64,000 nucleotides of DNA from Rhyacophila brunnea. Its lineage: Eukaryota > Arthropoda > Insecta > Trichoptera > Rhyacophilidae. Position numbers and translations under genes: made by a program. Below are positions 10,876 to 22,510 of the stretch, piece by piece. The stretch's first letter is position 1. Every line of letters starts with the position of its first letter. The notes under the pieces were generated by a model. That model had not been told where the DNA came from. It worked only from the letters and a program-made list of their open reading frames with translations, and searched no databases. The stretch covers positions 186,001 to 250,000 of the forward strand of contig JAGYXB010000615.1 in the NCBI GenBank assembly GCA_022495005.1, written 5' to 3'.

Positions 10876-11133
10876 AAGGTATTAAATAAAAAGAGGGGCG
10901 AAGAATCGGCTTTTTCATACAACTGAATGAAGCAGGCCAACAATAGCCGACAACTTACGAGAAATAGCGACGCAATAAAAAAAATGCAGGGCATCACGGA
11001 GGATTTACTTTGGTCATTATAACGTACCCGTATAATATAATGTTAACGTGGAAATTTTGCCGCAAATTGATTACCAACCTGCCTCGCCATACTTGCCTGC
11101 TTCACCATACTTTCATATAACCTGCCGCCCCTA
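10876..11133 (-). mobile_element. retroposon C1 with 13-bp TSD
   Basis: A 258-bp segment that recurs at 27959-28231. It is flanked by a perfect 13-bp direct repeat GTTTTCTACCATA (10863-10875 and 11134-11146). The second copy has a different flanking repeat of 11 bp, and this variable, site-specific length points to target-primed (LINE-type) insertion. On the minus strand it starts TAGGGGCGGCAGG and ends in CTTTTTATTTAATACC, which would be the 3' tail. No protein recognised: either a SINE or a short 5'-truncated LINE end. Orientation is inferred from the tail. Confidence 0.8.
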
Positions 11134-11146
11134 GTTTTCTACCATA

Positions 11147-11800
11147 TCATGATATCACATCACGTATGCTATCATGGTATGGTAGATACAGATAGTGATT
11201 AAACGTTGTGAATATAATAAATATTCTATTTATAAATAGTTTGTATTAATTATAATATTTTATAAAGCACTCATCACTCGTCAAACTCAATCTAACCCCC
11301 TCAGGGCGTTATACTGCCAAAATTAGCGGTTCGTAATAAAAATAATAATAAACGAGCCAAGCCGTTGCTTTTTTGTATACAAAACGTGCTTCCTTTGAAA
11401 TCGCAAGATTTTTTTTATTCAATTCATAAATTAAAAAAAACACAACCGTCACTCTCTTGTAACTGAATTATTGTCGTTTTTTTTAAACAGGTAGGCATTA
11501 TCTTGCTATTGTATCATAATTTTCATCACATAATCTGTCATTATTGTAATAACGCGTTGTAATACAGTTGATCTAACCAATAAATTATTGTATTTTTGAG
11601 GCTTTATCATAATGAAGATATAAATGTATCTGTTTTTGTATACACATTAAATTATACTTATGGGTAAAGTGAGTATATTAACAGGGGAACAAATAACTTT
11701 AAGATTTATCGGGATCGATCGCGTTTTACAGTTGGCGTGTATTCTTCTTTTGCGTGTATCCATTTAATTTAAATAACACAAAATAATAATAAGAACGTAG
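11147..11800. other. AT-rich stretch, nothing recognised
   Basis: No gene or known repeat seen. The last bases (11793-11800) form the left copy of the octamer flanking MITE A3. Confidence 0.5.
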
Positions 11801-12369
11801 AGTTGCGAAGGGTAGAGGTAGGCTGTTACAATCCGACATAAATAATGCACACTAAACTTTGTCAGTCAAACGTATTTGTTTTCATCGAAACACGACTACA
11901 ATGTGTATATTATGGTGTTTGTTAGTCGTTAAAATTCAATTAACCCCTGCCTAATCCAAGATATGGTAGATATTAGTCAAAAAATATTCATTTTTGTATA
12001 AAATACCTAACTAAAATCATGACATTAAACCGTACATAATTTTTTATTTAGAAGAATATTTTTTATCGATTATGGTTTGGTTTGCATGGCTTAATGAATT
12101 TAAAAAAACTAACCTACACCATCAGACGTAATATGTATCTATTCTTAATTTAACGAAAACAGATAAGTATGAATGCACTACTTTTGTCGGATCGCCCATA
12201 TTATCATACCCAAACTATAATGGTTTGGCTTAGGCAGGGTTTAATTGAAATTTAAAAACTCTGCAAATCGTATTCTTAGCTCAATAAAAACAAATAAGTA
12301 TCACTGAAAAAGTTTAGTGCGCACTATTTATGTCGAATCTTAAAAGCCTACCTCCACCCCTCGCCATTG
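11801..12369 (+). mobile_element. family A hAT-type MITE, copy A3
   Basis: Full-length family A element in the same L-R'-R arrangement as A1: left arm with GGTAGAGGTAGGCTGTTAC and the TGCACACTAAAC block, R' ending in TTTTGTCGGATCGCCC, then R ending CTACCTCCACCCCTCGCCATTG. Flanking octamers GAACGTAG (11793-11800) and GAACGTAT (12370-12377) match at seven of eight positions, supporting hAT-type integration. Non-coding. Confidence 0.88.
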
Positions 12370-12377
12370 GAACGTAT

Positions 12378-13046
12378 TATTTCCAGAGAAGATATTACGC
12401 AGTGCAATCCCATCACACAAATTGGTATTTTAAGGGCTTCGTGAAAAAATAATTAGGCACAAAGGGCGGCACGAAACGAAAAGTTTGAAAACCAGTAGTC
12501 TAGTTTGCATCCTTGTTGCGTGTCCGGAAAGAGATGAAAGCATATCGCTGCTATTTTGCAATACATATACTTTTCCATTTGCCTGTCGTGTTTAGTACCT
12601 ACCGCGATGTGGTGAACAACGGCTCATCCATCGTATAGGTATTAGATCGCTGTGGAAACTCTTGATATGATAATAGTGATATTAAGAATGCCGTGAAAGT
12701 TCGTGTCCGGGATTGTAATTCTTAGTAAATACCCACCCTTTTATTTATGCATAGGTATTATTATTAAAAATTAACTCTTGTTTTTCATATTAAAAAAATA
12801 TTGCAGTTTTCCAAAACTAGAGGTGCTTTAATCTCCGTCTCTAGTAAGTATCCCAAATTCCTACATAATATTATGATAAAAATTATGTTTTATGTTCATA
12901 CGATTCTTGCCCACTACTTATTCAAATTAAATGTTCCCGTTATTATACTGACGTATTAATAATGTTATAAGTACTCTGTAATCGTGTCCCTACATGGGAC
13001 ATCACATGCCAGGTCTCGTGAATTGAATCTAAACATGACAGTGTGT
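12378..13046. other. AT-rich stretch with a lone hAT-like right end
   Basis: Mostly unremarkable. Around 12452-12500, GGCGGCACGAAAC followed by AAAGTTTGAAAACCAGTAG resembles a hAT right terminus (normally ...TTTGAAAACCACTG), but no matching left end was found. A short open stretch (12805-12841) between TATTGCAG and GTAAGTAT could be a microexon but is too short to judge. Confidence 0.4.
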
Positions 13047-13190
13047 AATATTTTTTTTTATTCAACGAATAATTTACAAGATTTAAGAATGAAACATCGC
13101 TTATTGAACATGCGTAATTTTCGTAGGTCTGTTGGTGAAACCAAAATAATAATTTCATTATTCCATGTACAGTAGCGTCAATAATAAAAT
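13047..13190 (-). mobile_element. SINE 3' tail fragment
   Basis: On the minus strand this ends CTTAAATCTTGTAAATTATTCGTTGAATAAAAAAAAA, which matches the 3' end of the tRNA-headed element at 63175-63405 (CTTAAATCTTGTGAATTCATTG then A-run). No tRNA head is visible here, so it is a 5'-truncated or decayed copy. The 13200-13383 piece upstream belongs to another family. Confidence 0.55.
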
Positions 13191-13199
13191 TTGGCCAGC

Positions 13200-13383
13200 G
13201 CTGGAGGTGGTTGCAGTTAAGTTAAAAATTTCATGATGATCAAATGGGCCTCATGGTAGTGGAGGTTGTACCTATTAACAGTTTTTGTTTTTACGAGAAA
13301 TGGATGTTAGCCACTAGCTCAACCTATTAGGACCATACTCCAAAACACAAACTAAAAAACAATGCCAGACCCAGGATTCGAAC
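13200..13383 (-). mobile_element. SINE-like fragment with B-box
   Basis: Minus strand GGTTCGAATCCTGGGTCTGG at 13366-13385 is a perfect pol III B-box in a tRNA-like context, followed by a TTTGTGTTTTGGA-type body. The same head-body junction recurs at 53285-53345 (GGTACGAATCTCTGGTCTGG then TGTGTTTGGA). It lies directly downstream of a LINE fragment; the 5' half with the A-box is missing. Confidence 0.5.
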
Positions 13384-13575
13384 CTATACCTTCATACCTA
13401 TCATCTTCTTCTTTCCCAGCATTAAAGCATAGGGCAAGCACAAGTTCGCGCCACTTCCCTTGATCCATTGCCAACTCTTGCGCTTCCCGCCATTCCAGAC
13501 ATACAGCGCATAGATTGCTTTTGTAGCACCGCTGCGGGTTGAGGTAGGGCCGGCCACGACGTGTATTGACCAAAG
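13384..13575 (-). pseudogene. LINE reverse-transcriptase ORF C-terminal fragment (RTE-like)
   Basis: Minus-strand translation gives GRPYLNP..., then WREAQELAMDQGKWRELVLA and LCFNAGKEEDDR. This is the familiar non-LTR element ORF2 C-terminus pattern (GRPxxRW ... W...A.DR..WR..V) ending in an acidic GAAGAAGATGAT-rich tail typical of RTE-type 3' ends. About 60 codons remain. The RT and endonuclease domains are missing (5' truncation) and the first half appears frameshifted. Clade assignment is by pattern only. Confidence 0.6.
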
Positions 13576-13746
13576 AGTGCGACACCTCATACCTATAGGT
13601 ACCTTATATTATATTATAAATTGATTACAAAACCGATCGCCTTTCGGTTTCTGGAATTTGAAGTAGGTACTAAAATAAACGTAGTTATTGGAAACAATTT
13701 ACATGTATAATAGACGGATCGATAGCTTACAGGATATAGTACTCAC

Positions 13747-14001
13747 CTAGAAAGTGAAAAAATTGAGTTCCCAGTTTTCCACATGTAGGTACTCTCTGTT
13801 ACACAGTCCAATCACCGCAGGCCAGGTCTCCTCAATCGGTCGAAGAAAATTTAAAAAAAAATAACATGCGTCAATGGAGGCGCCATCACAATTTGTCTTA
13901 AAAAATGTGAAGGCAGGCGCGAAGAAATATCTTGAAGCAGCTAAATCCCTCGCCGGATTGCAGAGCTGATGGTGATAAACCATGCTCCTGATTCTACTCA
14001 A
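13747..14001 (-). other. unrecognised 84-codon open frame ending at a donor-like site
   Basis: A minus-strand frame with no recognised domain. Its last part reads ETWPAVIGLCNREYLHVENW and then ELNFFTF, followed by a stop that coincides with TCTAG|GTGAGT, a consensus splice donor. A pyrimidine-rich run with an AG lies upstream of ETWPA (around 13829-13860). It could be a terminal coding segment, or a chance frame beside a cryptic donor. Confidence 0.2.
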
Positions 14002-16848
14002 CTAAGCTGACACGACAAACATTTGGAAAATTATTGGCTGAATGTAAGACTTTTTGAAAACGGTGTTTTTTTGCACCTTTTGCTCAGGTTACTGAATGTC
14101 CCTACAACATTGTTGTCGTCTGTGATGCATGCCGCGAACAAAACACCTGTTCCGCAGACGACATCGTTAATTTGAGAATATTCTTGTACGTATTATGCAT
14201 AATGCAATATTTGAGATGGCTATCAGCTGCGTTTTACCAGTCTAGGTTCATTGATACTCGTGGAAACTGGTTTCGTCACAATTACGTACCCACTTCATCT
14301 TTAACACGTACGCTGTCGAAATGAGGACACATTTATTTCTCATTGTGAATACATTTAATACTACTTGTTAAGCAGCGAAGGAATACGTAATTGAAGATGC
14401 TTTGGAGTAATTGTTTTTTTTTTTGTTTTGCTTTTGGGCTGGTTCTAGTGTTTTACTACATTTTAATCAGAAGTGCTTATATTTTGGCGGCGATTAGTCG
14501 CTTTTAATTTGGAGGCTCTAGGCAGCATTCTTTCGATTTTTTATTATTGATAATTAAGGGCCAGAGTGCTACGTGAAGTTCTAAAATGAATATTATTAAA
14601 CTGTCATAAAATATATATAGGCAGGTACATATTGTATCAAATCTGGAACGCAAAATGTTAATTACAAACTCCATTGAATAATTTACCGAATATACCTACT
14701 TGATTGTAATCTGTTGAATTTAATACAAACTGAAGATAAGCGTATTACAAATATCGATGAAAAAGTAGGTATAATCACGGACATCTGATGTACCAAATAT
14801 GGATTTATTCACAATTTTAACACGACGACGTTTATAACAATAGGTACTATTTTATGGTACATATTCATATATTTTTCGTGGTCATTAATCGTTCATTTCT
14901 AAGAGAAGACAAGGTATCATAATGACATAATATGCTTCTTCTGCAAAATCTACAGATTATGTAGACTAAGTTCGTAAACATACGACAAATTCTTAATTAT
15001 CGACCTTTTATACAGTGCCTAAGCCCTTAAGAGTGATTAAAAAAAACCTGAATTGAATAGAAATACCACAGCTACCTATATATTATTATCATAATATATT
15101 TGTCGACAGAAAATACGCCATCCCCCCCCCCCCCATCTGTGCGATGACGTATTTACGTAGGGTTCATCATAATTATACATGTAAAATGTATCCTAATCTG
15201 TATTTAACTCACTTTGAAATTTTAATGTTGAGATCTTAAATAATTGTTATAAGAGATCCAAACAGTCTGGAGAGAAGCATAATTACCGGTGGCGGGAAGG
15301 ACGAAAGTGCTTTTCATATGGATTAACCTTATCAATAAATCAGTGAGTTAATGACTGAAGCTACCAGATTGGTACAGGATCGCTCCATATAGAAAGAGAT
15401 TGTTGTCAACGTCTGTAATTTTGGTAATCACTGTCCTCAGTAACAAGACAAAGGATATAAAGTGAGACATCATAATCGTGCCAATTGATTAAATAAGCAT
15501 TTTTTGATATATTGTTTTAAAAATCTTTTATTTTCTCACCTTTTATGCTCTGGTGTTTTATAACTTTTTTTTATTTACGTTATCATAAAATGCATCGAAA
15601 TGGTATGGCCTTACAGTGACCGTCGAAGCGCATAAGCCGTGGCGCATTAATAATCCTTTTAACTGCAGGAAATGGCGCTCCGTCGCACAGGATAAGGCTA
15701 TCCGCTATAAATGCACTTGCTGCATGCTCAGATCCACGCAGGTTCATTTTAATTGCCTCCAATCATAATAACGAACGGAGGAAATCATATTTCTAAAAGG
15801 ACAAGTTGATTTCGATTTTTCTGCGTTCGTTCCCCGACTAATTGACAGCCTAGCTAAGCGACTATGCTATGCAGATTCTGCAATAAAGTTTTATATGCAA
15901 TGTTTTTGCTGTCATCTATTATATCAGATTAAACTGGTGCAATGTACTACTATAATTATTTTCTCACGCAGATAACGTGTGACTACCGGTTATGAGTTTA
16001 TTATTGACAATCCATGCATATAACAGTGGCGAAGACTCCATACTAGGCGATTATTTAAAGCCTACCCTCAAGCCTTTTTTTTTATGTTGTCGTATTTATA
16101 TAATCACAAATAATAATATATTCAATATGCCCAAAGACATCTATCGTACAATTGTCATAATTTTACGATCTTTTCCCATATTTCAATAACCACCATCTAT
16201 GGCATCTCTCAAAAGTTTAAAAAAAAATAGAACACACCATACAATATGTGAATCGACGGGTTTTTCAATATGAAGTTTTTTTCTCATTATTTCAAAATGT
16301 CTGGCGTCCCGCATACAAATGTACAAGCTGTTTCGTGAGCGCTTACGTCGCGACAGCACATTTATTCAAAATAATTAATAAGAAAATAATTTAAAAAATA
16401 TTTTCTATGGGATTCAATCACATAAATATGTATTGATTGTTGTTAAAAATATAAAATAATTTATCTCGTGATTTTTATTTATTTATTAGTTCACTCATTA
16501 GACAATTTAGATACCTGATATTGTACCTACCTAATTCTGTGTTTTAAATATAAAAGTATTTTAAAATGTCTAGTTTTACGGGTTAAATTATAAATTGTTA
16601 TGGAACATAATACATATACAACAACGGATATTTTCATAGATGATAGGTAATATATTTTAAGCGTATGTTACGTTTATAAATGTTTAGGAAAATACATAAG
16701 TAATTCAAACTAATTGCTTATTTTATGAACTATTTATAACAAACCAATTAAGCTTTTGAAATTTCTTCGTTTTAGCGTACCTATTCATCAGTATTATTGG
16801 GTTATCTTCTTAGTTCCCGCAAATATATCTGACAAGCATGGTTACTCC
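14002..16848. other. AT-rich stretch, no firm features
   Basis: Contains a 9-bp inverted pair (TGTCGTCTG/CAGACGACA around 14112-14165) and a run of 13 C at 15122-15134. It also has a possible acceptor TTTTAACTGCAG at about 15669 leading into an open, Cys-rich 32-codon stretch (YKCTCCMLRS) and an isolated hAT-like terminus CAGTGGCGAAGACTCC at 16025. None can be tied to a gene or complete element. Confidence 0.45.
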
Positions 16849-16887
16849 TACAGCCTACCTCTTTCATAAAGTCACCCTTCGCCACTG
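16849..16887 (+). mobile_element. family A right-terminus remnant
   Basis: Only the outer end of family A survives: ACAGCCTACCT, a short insertion, then CACCCTTCGCCACTG. The rest of the element is gone. Confidence 0.55.
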
Positions 16888-16959
16888 GCATATAATATAC
16901 TATAATATATTATGATGTTTCGTTTAATAAATCAATAATTTAATCGTTTTAAAAAGTCA

Positions 16960-17050
16960 TAGAAAAAATATGACCCGTGTGGGATAGGAACACACCTCTT
17001 CTGAGTGCTCCGTCCATATCGATACCAATCCAACTATCCTTACGAATAAT
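16960..17050 (-). mobile_element. tRNA-derived SINE-like head
   Basis: Minus strand shows GGATAGTTGGATTGG (A-box-like) followed by GTGTGTTCCTATCCCAC (B-box-like) about 40 bp later, the same arrangement as at 3545-3690. Likely a decayed SINE or tRNA pseudogene; a real tRNA is not supported because no cloverleaf closes. Confidence 0.4.
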
Positions 17051-17216
17051 TCCTAATATTCACGTTGTCTGCGGTCTTAATATTTAGCCAAAAAATGGTT
17101 ACCAACTTTAAAATTTAAATGAAAGTATTTTTGTAATGAAATTTTGCATTATAAATTACTTACTTCATTTTTGGAGAAAATTGAAAGAATTGTTTTGTAT
17201 GATCATAATATTATCG

Positions 17217-18147
17217 CAGTGGCGAAGGGTAGAATAGACTGTTATGATTCGACATAAATAGTGCACACTAAACTTTAGTCAAACAATGTTTTCATTGCAC
17301 TGTGTATGTAGATTTTAGTTGTGTTTGTTGTTTTTTTAAAATTCAATTAAACTCTGCTCAATCCAATAATAGTTAATTGTCAAAAAATATTCGTGTATCT
17401 ATAAAATATCTAAAATTATGCCAATAAACCAAACCATACATATTTTATAGATATATTTTATAGAAGAATATTTCTTTCCGATAATGGTCTAGTTTAGGCA
17501 GGGCTTAATGATTTAAAAAAAAACTATCTAACACCATCAGTAATATCACCATCAATCAATGACATTATTAATGAACGACGCACTCAATACAGTAGCTAGC
17601 AAGTAAATTCGCGCATTCGCATGTATAGGTAGACGTCACGTAATTTCCATTATGTGATATCACGCATCGGGAATTTATAGCAATATGACCTTTATTGTAA
17701 TGGCGTTAGAGCAGTGTTTCTATTGTCAATGTTCATTTGAGCGAACCCGTTCGAACCGAACCATTCGGCAGACCCAACAAAAAGCATCAGGAATTTATAG
17801 CAATATCACCTTTATTGTAATGGCGTTAGAACAGATTATGCCATTCGGCAGACCCGACAACAAAGTGAGTGTCATTTTTTTTCCAGATGATTCGTCCATA
17901 TTAATGTCATTGCCATCAATAGTCTTAATTCAACGAGTATGACGATGAAAAGTGTGTACTATTTTGCCTCCACTCCACTACGGTGGTTTGGTTTAGGCAG
18001 GGATTAATTGAATTTTAAAAACTATCTAGCACCATCTACAAATTGTATTCTTAGTCCAATGAATACAAATAAATATGACTGGCAAAGTTTAATGTGCTCT
18101 TTTTATGTCGAACCTTAACAGCCTACCTCATCCACTCTTCGCCACTG
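17217..18147 (+). mobile_element. family A hAT-type MITE, copy A4, with internal insertion
   Basis: Left terminus CAGTGGCGAAGGGTAG and right terminus CACTCTTCGCCACTG are intact. Flanking octamers TATTATCG and TCATATCG match at six of eight. The left arm, centre and start of R' are as in A1. The R' arm is then interrupted at about 17540-17925 by unrelated sequence that contains a duplicated segment. The end of R' and all of R follow (GGTTTGGTTTAGGCAGGG ... CTACCTC). Confidence 0.82.
17664..17859. repeat. imperfect 120-bp direct duplication
   Basis: GCATCGGGAATTTATAGCAA at 17664 and GCATCAGGAATTTATAGCAA at 17784 begin two direct copies that both continue TTTATTGTAATGGCGTTAG and end CCATTCGGCAGACCC. 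The second copy lacks about 45 bp of the first. The duplication lies wholly within the sequence inserted in MITE A4. Confidence 0.8.
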
Positions 18148-19781
18148 TCATATCGACAACTTTTGCTGTCCGCTCTCCACTGATGATTCTGTACTATATG
18201 GTATCAGTATCACCTTTCATCGCCTCATCAATTGTACATGCATTGACAAGACATTATTCCATACTGTTACTATTATTGAATTAAGTAATTATGTACTCAA
18301 TTAATTTTCTTTTGATTTTTCCAATCTCACAACTGAAACACTATAGGTATAGGACATTATTGTTACAAACTGTTAATTTTGATTTCGTAGTATTCAATAA
18401 TATTAAATGTCGTTTTAAAAAGTTGCCAAGGATTTTGCTATTTTTGAATTTGGGGCCCTTTGTTGACCCAGTAGGAACCTGCGTTCAGAGTAACGGTAAA
18501 TCCGCTCCTGGCATCAAATTGATGTTTAACGCGTAATCAGCTGTCACATGTTGTTTTACAAAATTAACGTAACAGCTTTATACCTCAATCTTAAACGTGA
18601 ACCTAGGTACTCATTATGCGTCATGTTTGAGTCATGTCGAACACGAAGTTAACTGCACTTCATCACCTGCAAGGAGGCCCAGTTTAAAAATGCATCACAA
18701 TTATTACCATCCGCGCGATAATTGACGCGAAGTTAGCAAGGCGTCGGGGATTTGTTGGTCGTTGGACTGACGTATCTGACACGGTCCGTTTTACATTATT
18801 GTAACTACATATTGTGAGCTTGTGAGGGTAACTCAAAGTCAAAACTATTTTATCAAAATTCGAGTTTTTCTATTTATTATTAAGTTACATTTTGCAAAAC
18901 TGCATCTTTTTCTGTACCTCAGAGCTAAAAGTGCGGAAGTCACATTTTTATCATTTTTTGAGTTAAGTATGCAGATACATGTGTATTCACGTTCTCTTGA
19001 TCCTGAAAATTTGGGAGTCTCATAATGTCATGGTTTTCAAAATACATACTTACGTCTAAAACGACAGTATTCTATTTATTATACTTTAGAGTTGAAAGAG
19101 TGGATGTCCAATTAAAGTCATTTTTTCTTTAAGCTATAGCAAAAAGATTAACTGAAAAAATGCGGAAGTCCAACATACGGAGTTTTAGTCCGAACGCGAG
19201 AGAGTATTTTAACTAGATTAGATTAACTATGTTAAAACTGCTCTCCTGCAAAATATTGAATATGTGACCTCCAGACTTTTGTGTCTAAGGTACCTACGGG
19301 TCTTCATTTTTATCATGTAAAATTTCTTCATGTTACCAATCGGAGCATTATGGCACCAATTCGACAGATATGCTAATATAGTATTCATGTGTTTAGTTGC
19401 TGGCTTCGTATTCCTAATGTATAATATAGATGTGTATGTAGGTATATTTGTCAAATGGATACCAGTACATTTCCTCAAATACATAAATCGCCACTTTTCT
19501 GGTAGATATTGTCCCGTGAGTAACCTCCCAAGAAAATTACGTGTACTAGATTATTCCTGATTTAATTTATTACAGTCAATTATTTCCAAGAGAGCACCAA
19601 ATTTTTACCCAGAATCATTTTCAACCAGCGTTGGTATACGGAGACACTTCTACAGGATGTGAAAAAGTTTATTATATTCTATTGAAAGTATTAAGGAAAT
19701 ATTTTACTTCAATGCCAATTGTAATCTCCCCTCATCCGGTTTACTATGCGCGATTACAATTGGAGATCGAATGAACTAATA
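18148..19781. other. AT-rich stretch, nothing firm
   Basis: Around 18920 and 19088 two loosely similar segments (GAGCTAAAAGTGCGGAAGTC and GAGTTGAAAGAGTGGATGTC) suggest an old direct repeat with a spacing of about 170 bp. No gene recognised. Confidence 0.4.
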
Positions 19782-20205
19782 TTAGAAATAATTACAAGAT
19801 AAAAAGAACTTTTTATATAGGTACTTACCACGTTTTTAAATTTTTTGTTTGACAATTCTATGTATTAGGTAATAAATACTTTTTTTTGTACTTGATAGAA
19901 ATACTGAATAAATATATTGAATACTGAAATGTCATTTTGAAATTTCATATTGATTTCCATAGTAACGCACGTATATATTAATATTTTAATTGCTAGGACC
20001 CCTTAGCAACCAATGATAGTGTTTTACTTTTTACGAATATTTTCCGAAATAACTTTCCATACAATACAAAATTAACTGAAAATGAATTCAATTCTGCTTA
20101 AAGATGGCTAAAAGTATTAAAATAATGCATTGTCATCGTGTTCTGATATATTCTAAAAGTTTGAAATGTCTAGCTAGTCGGTAAGTTTGTTAACAAGATT
20201 TGTAT
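19782..20205 (+). mobile_element. dispersed repeat D1
   Basis: About 420 bp that is found again in reverse complement at 57270-57655. Shared blocks include AATTACAAGATAAAAAGAAC, AGTAACGCACGTATATATTA, a near-palindromic TTGCTAGGACCCCTTAGCAA, AAAGATGGCTAAAAGTATTA and CATCGTGTTCTGATATATTC. No termini or target duplications were identified and no protein is encoded, so the class is unknown. Confidence 0.7.
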
Positions 20206-21112
20206 TGTACAAACAAGAAAAAAATTGTACTGGACAAACAAGAATACGAGCTAATAAAAACGTGGTATAATATACACGTGGTCGGCGGGCCTGGGAAACT
20301 ATTATTTTATGCAGAGATTTGATATTAAAATCACAACAAACCACAACCACATATGAGTTTTTCTATAACATATAAAACACAATTAAACGCTGATGCGTAA
20401 CTAAGGTTTTCTTAATTCTCACCCCGGAAATAACGCGCAATAAATTTATATGGTAGATTGCACCTAACAAACCACACGCTGTAGAGCGATCAGCTGAGCG
20501 AATTCCTCGACCGAACGTGATAAAAAAAATAACGACTTCAATTTGGATTCATAGAGCTATTAAAGAATGTTTACGAAAAAAACTGAATTCCTTACCGTAT
20601 TAATGCATTGGTTTTCATCCCTTACTGATAAATTGTTATGTGCGTATATTGGCATCAAATGTTTGAGTGGTGATCACAAACTGCTTCATCATAATACATA
20701 ATATAGGTAATTTAAACTTATATGCAGTTAATTGCATGTCTGTTAAATGGTGTAATAATAAAATTGCAATGCGCAACTGCATCTGTTGTGAAACAGTGTA
20801 TGGTATGCAATAAAAAGTAAAATGGTTAGACGAGATAGGTACGTACAACTTGCAATGAACAGCTCATACTACTGATTAATGATCGTAAAAACAAGCGTTC
20901 GCGTTCATTATTACTTCTAGTTTAGTTTACTTTCAGTATAAAAATAACCCCTATGTGGAACATACTTCCTTTTGTGATAATTATGTGCGCAATTAAGTCT
21001 TTCGTGAACAGACGATTATCTTGTCAAGTAGGTATATGTATTTATATATTTCATGCAAATCATATTTTACTTGGAAATGTTTAACTTATTAGGTAGGTAT
21101 TTACTTCTTACT
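20206..21112. other. AT-rich stretch, nothing recognised
   Basis: No gene or repeat family recognised. Confidence 0.5.
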
Positions 21113-21437
21113 TAGGGAATGCAATACCGGTATTTTTTGATACCGAAATACCGGTTTTAAAAATCAGACAATACCGATATAGGTATTCGGTGTTGAAAGT
21201 GTAAACAAAATGTATTAATTAACATGACTATTTTTTGTCGGGTTGCGCTACTTTGGTGTACTTCCATTGAAGACCAGCAACGCCATGTTCTATAAAATAT
21301 TAATACATATGTATTTTAAAGAGCTTTTTATATTATATACTTATACGTAGGTACCTATATATATTTATTAGTTGATACTTCAATAGGATATACCGAAATC
21401 CCGGTATTGTTATTTTCATTCGGTATTGCAATCCATA
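21113..21437. mobile_element. small hAT element H1 (AATACCGG ends)
   Basis: A 325-bp non-coding element with ends TAGGGAATGCAATACCGGTA and, on the reverse strand of the right end, TATGGATTGCAATACC. ATACCGG motifs recur internally on both strands. Flanking octamers TTCTTACT and TTCGTACT match at seven of eight, fitting hAT integration. The same termini bound the larger element H6 at 47074. Confidence 0.82.
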
Positions 21438-21693
21438 TTCGTACTTACACTGGATGAAAATTGAAAACGTATCTACATACCATGCTTATTTCATTTTAAC
21501 CACCGTGCAGGGTAAATACAGTGAAATACTATTAATTTCGATCACTCACTTAGATCAATAAATACCTACTTACAAATGGACCAATCAGAAATTATAATAC
21601 TAAATTATAAGATTATGTAAAGTAAAATTGATTAATTGATTTAAAGTGGACTGCCAAAGTATCTAGTTATATACTGGTATCTATTTTGACTGC

Positions 21694-22074
21694 ATGATTG
21701 GACCCGGTTCACGAAATATAGTTAGTATGTACGACTGTAAATATATTTTTACATTATGGTTACTGTCTTATTCAGGAATGAATAGCTATTTTACTCCGGA
21801 TATTAATCACGAGTTATGCACTCCCAATTGGCATCGCCAAAGACAGGTTATTTCCTTGGAAGAACACGGATATATTGGTCAGCACTTTATAGAAAGAATA
21901 TTACCAGAATTGCCATTGATATCATACTTTTTTCGTAGTCCAACTATGAAAGAAAAAAAAAACCCGAAACCAGTGTTAGCTTTTCTCCTTCACAATCAGA
22001 TTTTGCCGTGTTTCACTACGTTTCGGTCTGACCTGTGTTTTGTGAGACGAATGTGGATATTTTTGGGGCTTTAA
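21694..22074 (+). other. unrecognised 126-codon open frame
   Basis: One of the longest non-transposon frames. After a possible acceptor (GTCTTATTCAG at about 21776) the peptide runs MNSYFTPDINHELCTPNWHR and then a Glu/Leu-rich part, ERILPELPLISYF. A possible donor (AGACAG|GTTATT) follows RQRQ. I do not recognise the family. The C-terminal third looks like chance coding. It could be a single exon plus run-on, or noise. Confidence 0.22.
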
Positions 22075-22286
22075 AGTTTCGGGACATATAGCGGATGAAT
22101 TTCAATCGGGATCCTGGAATTCCGGTCAATCCGAGATAGGTACCTAGTGTTATTAGAACAACCGTGTGTTCTGTTCTGATGAAAAAGTTCTGTTGGGACG
22201 ACTTCTTAAAAAAGTTCAAAGCTCTATCTATTATACTGGTCAAAATGGATTCGTGATATTTGACGTGTAAATAAATCGTCACTCAC

Positions 22287-22510
22287 GCGTTCTCAAAGTT
22301 TAAAGTCGCTGGCGCAACAGGTAAAACTTTGATATCCGGCGACCGTCCTTCGCCCGTAGGCGCCATCTGCCTTTTGCTGGGCGCTGGCCGCGAATGGAAA
22401 TAATTATTATGACGAAACATCTGACCGGATGTGCGAGCCGGCGCGTGCGCACTGCTGCGCTGAGCAGGTCCCCGACTTCGGACACCCGGCAGAAGCACCT
22501 GTACCACCAC
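22287..22510 (-). CDS. candidate first coding exon, unrecognised protein
   Basis: A sharply bounded GC-rich island (about 60% GC in AT-rich surroundings) open in one minus-strand frame. From the methionine at 22420 it encodes 44 codons plus two bases, MFRHNNYFHSRPAPSKRQM followed by APTGEGRSPDIKVLPVAP and ATLNFEN. It then meets CGC|GTGAGT, a consensus 5' splice site at 22281-22286 (phase 2). Upstream the frame stays open to about 22530, but no good acceptor is present, so a promoter-proximal first exon with a CpG-rich 5' UTR fits best. The peptide is Pro/Ser/Arg-rich and looks disordered; no domain recognised. A second methionine lies 18 residues in. No downstream exon was identified. Confidence 0.38.

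Noticed and set aside
22016..22282. 88-codon minus-strand frame just downstream of the first-exon candidate
   Set aside because: It starts after the GTGAGT donor in what would be the intron, has no motif and overlaps the unrelated plus-strand frame.
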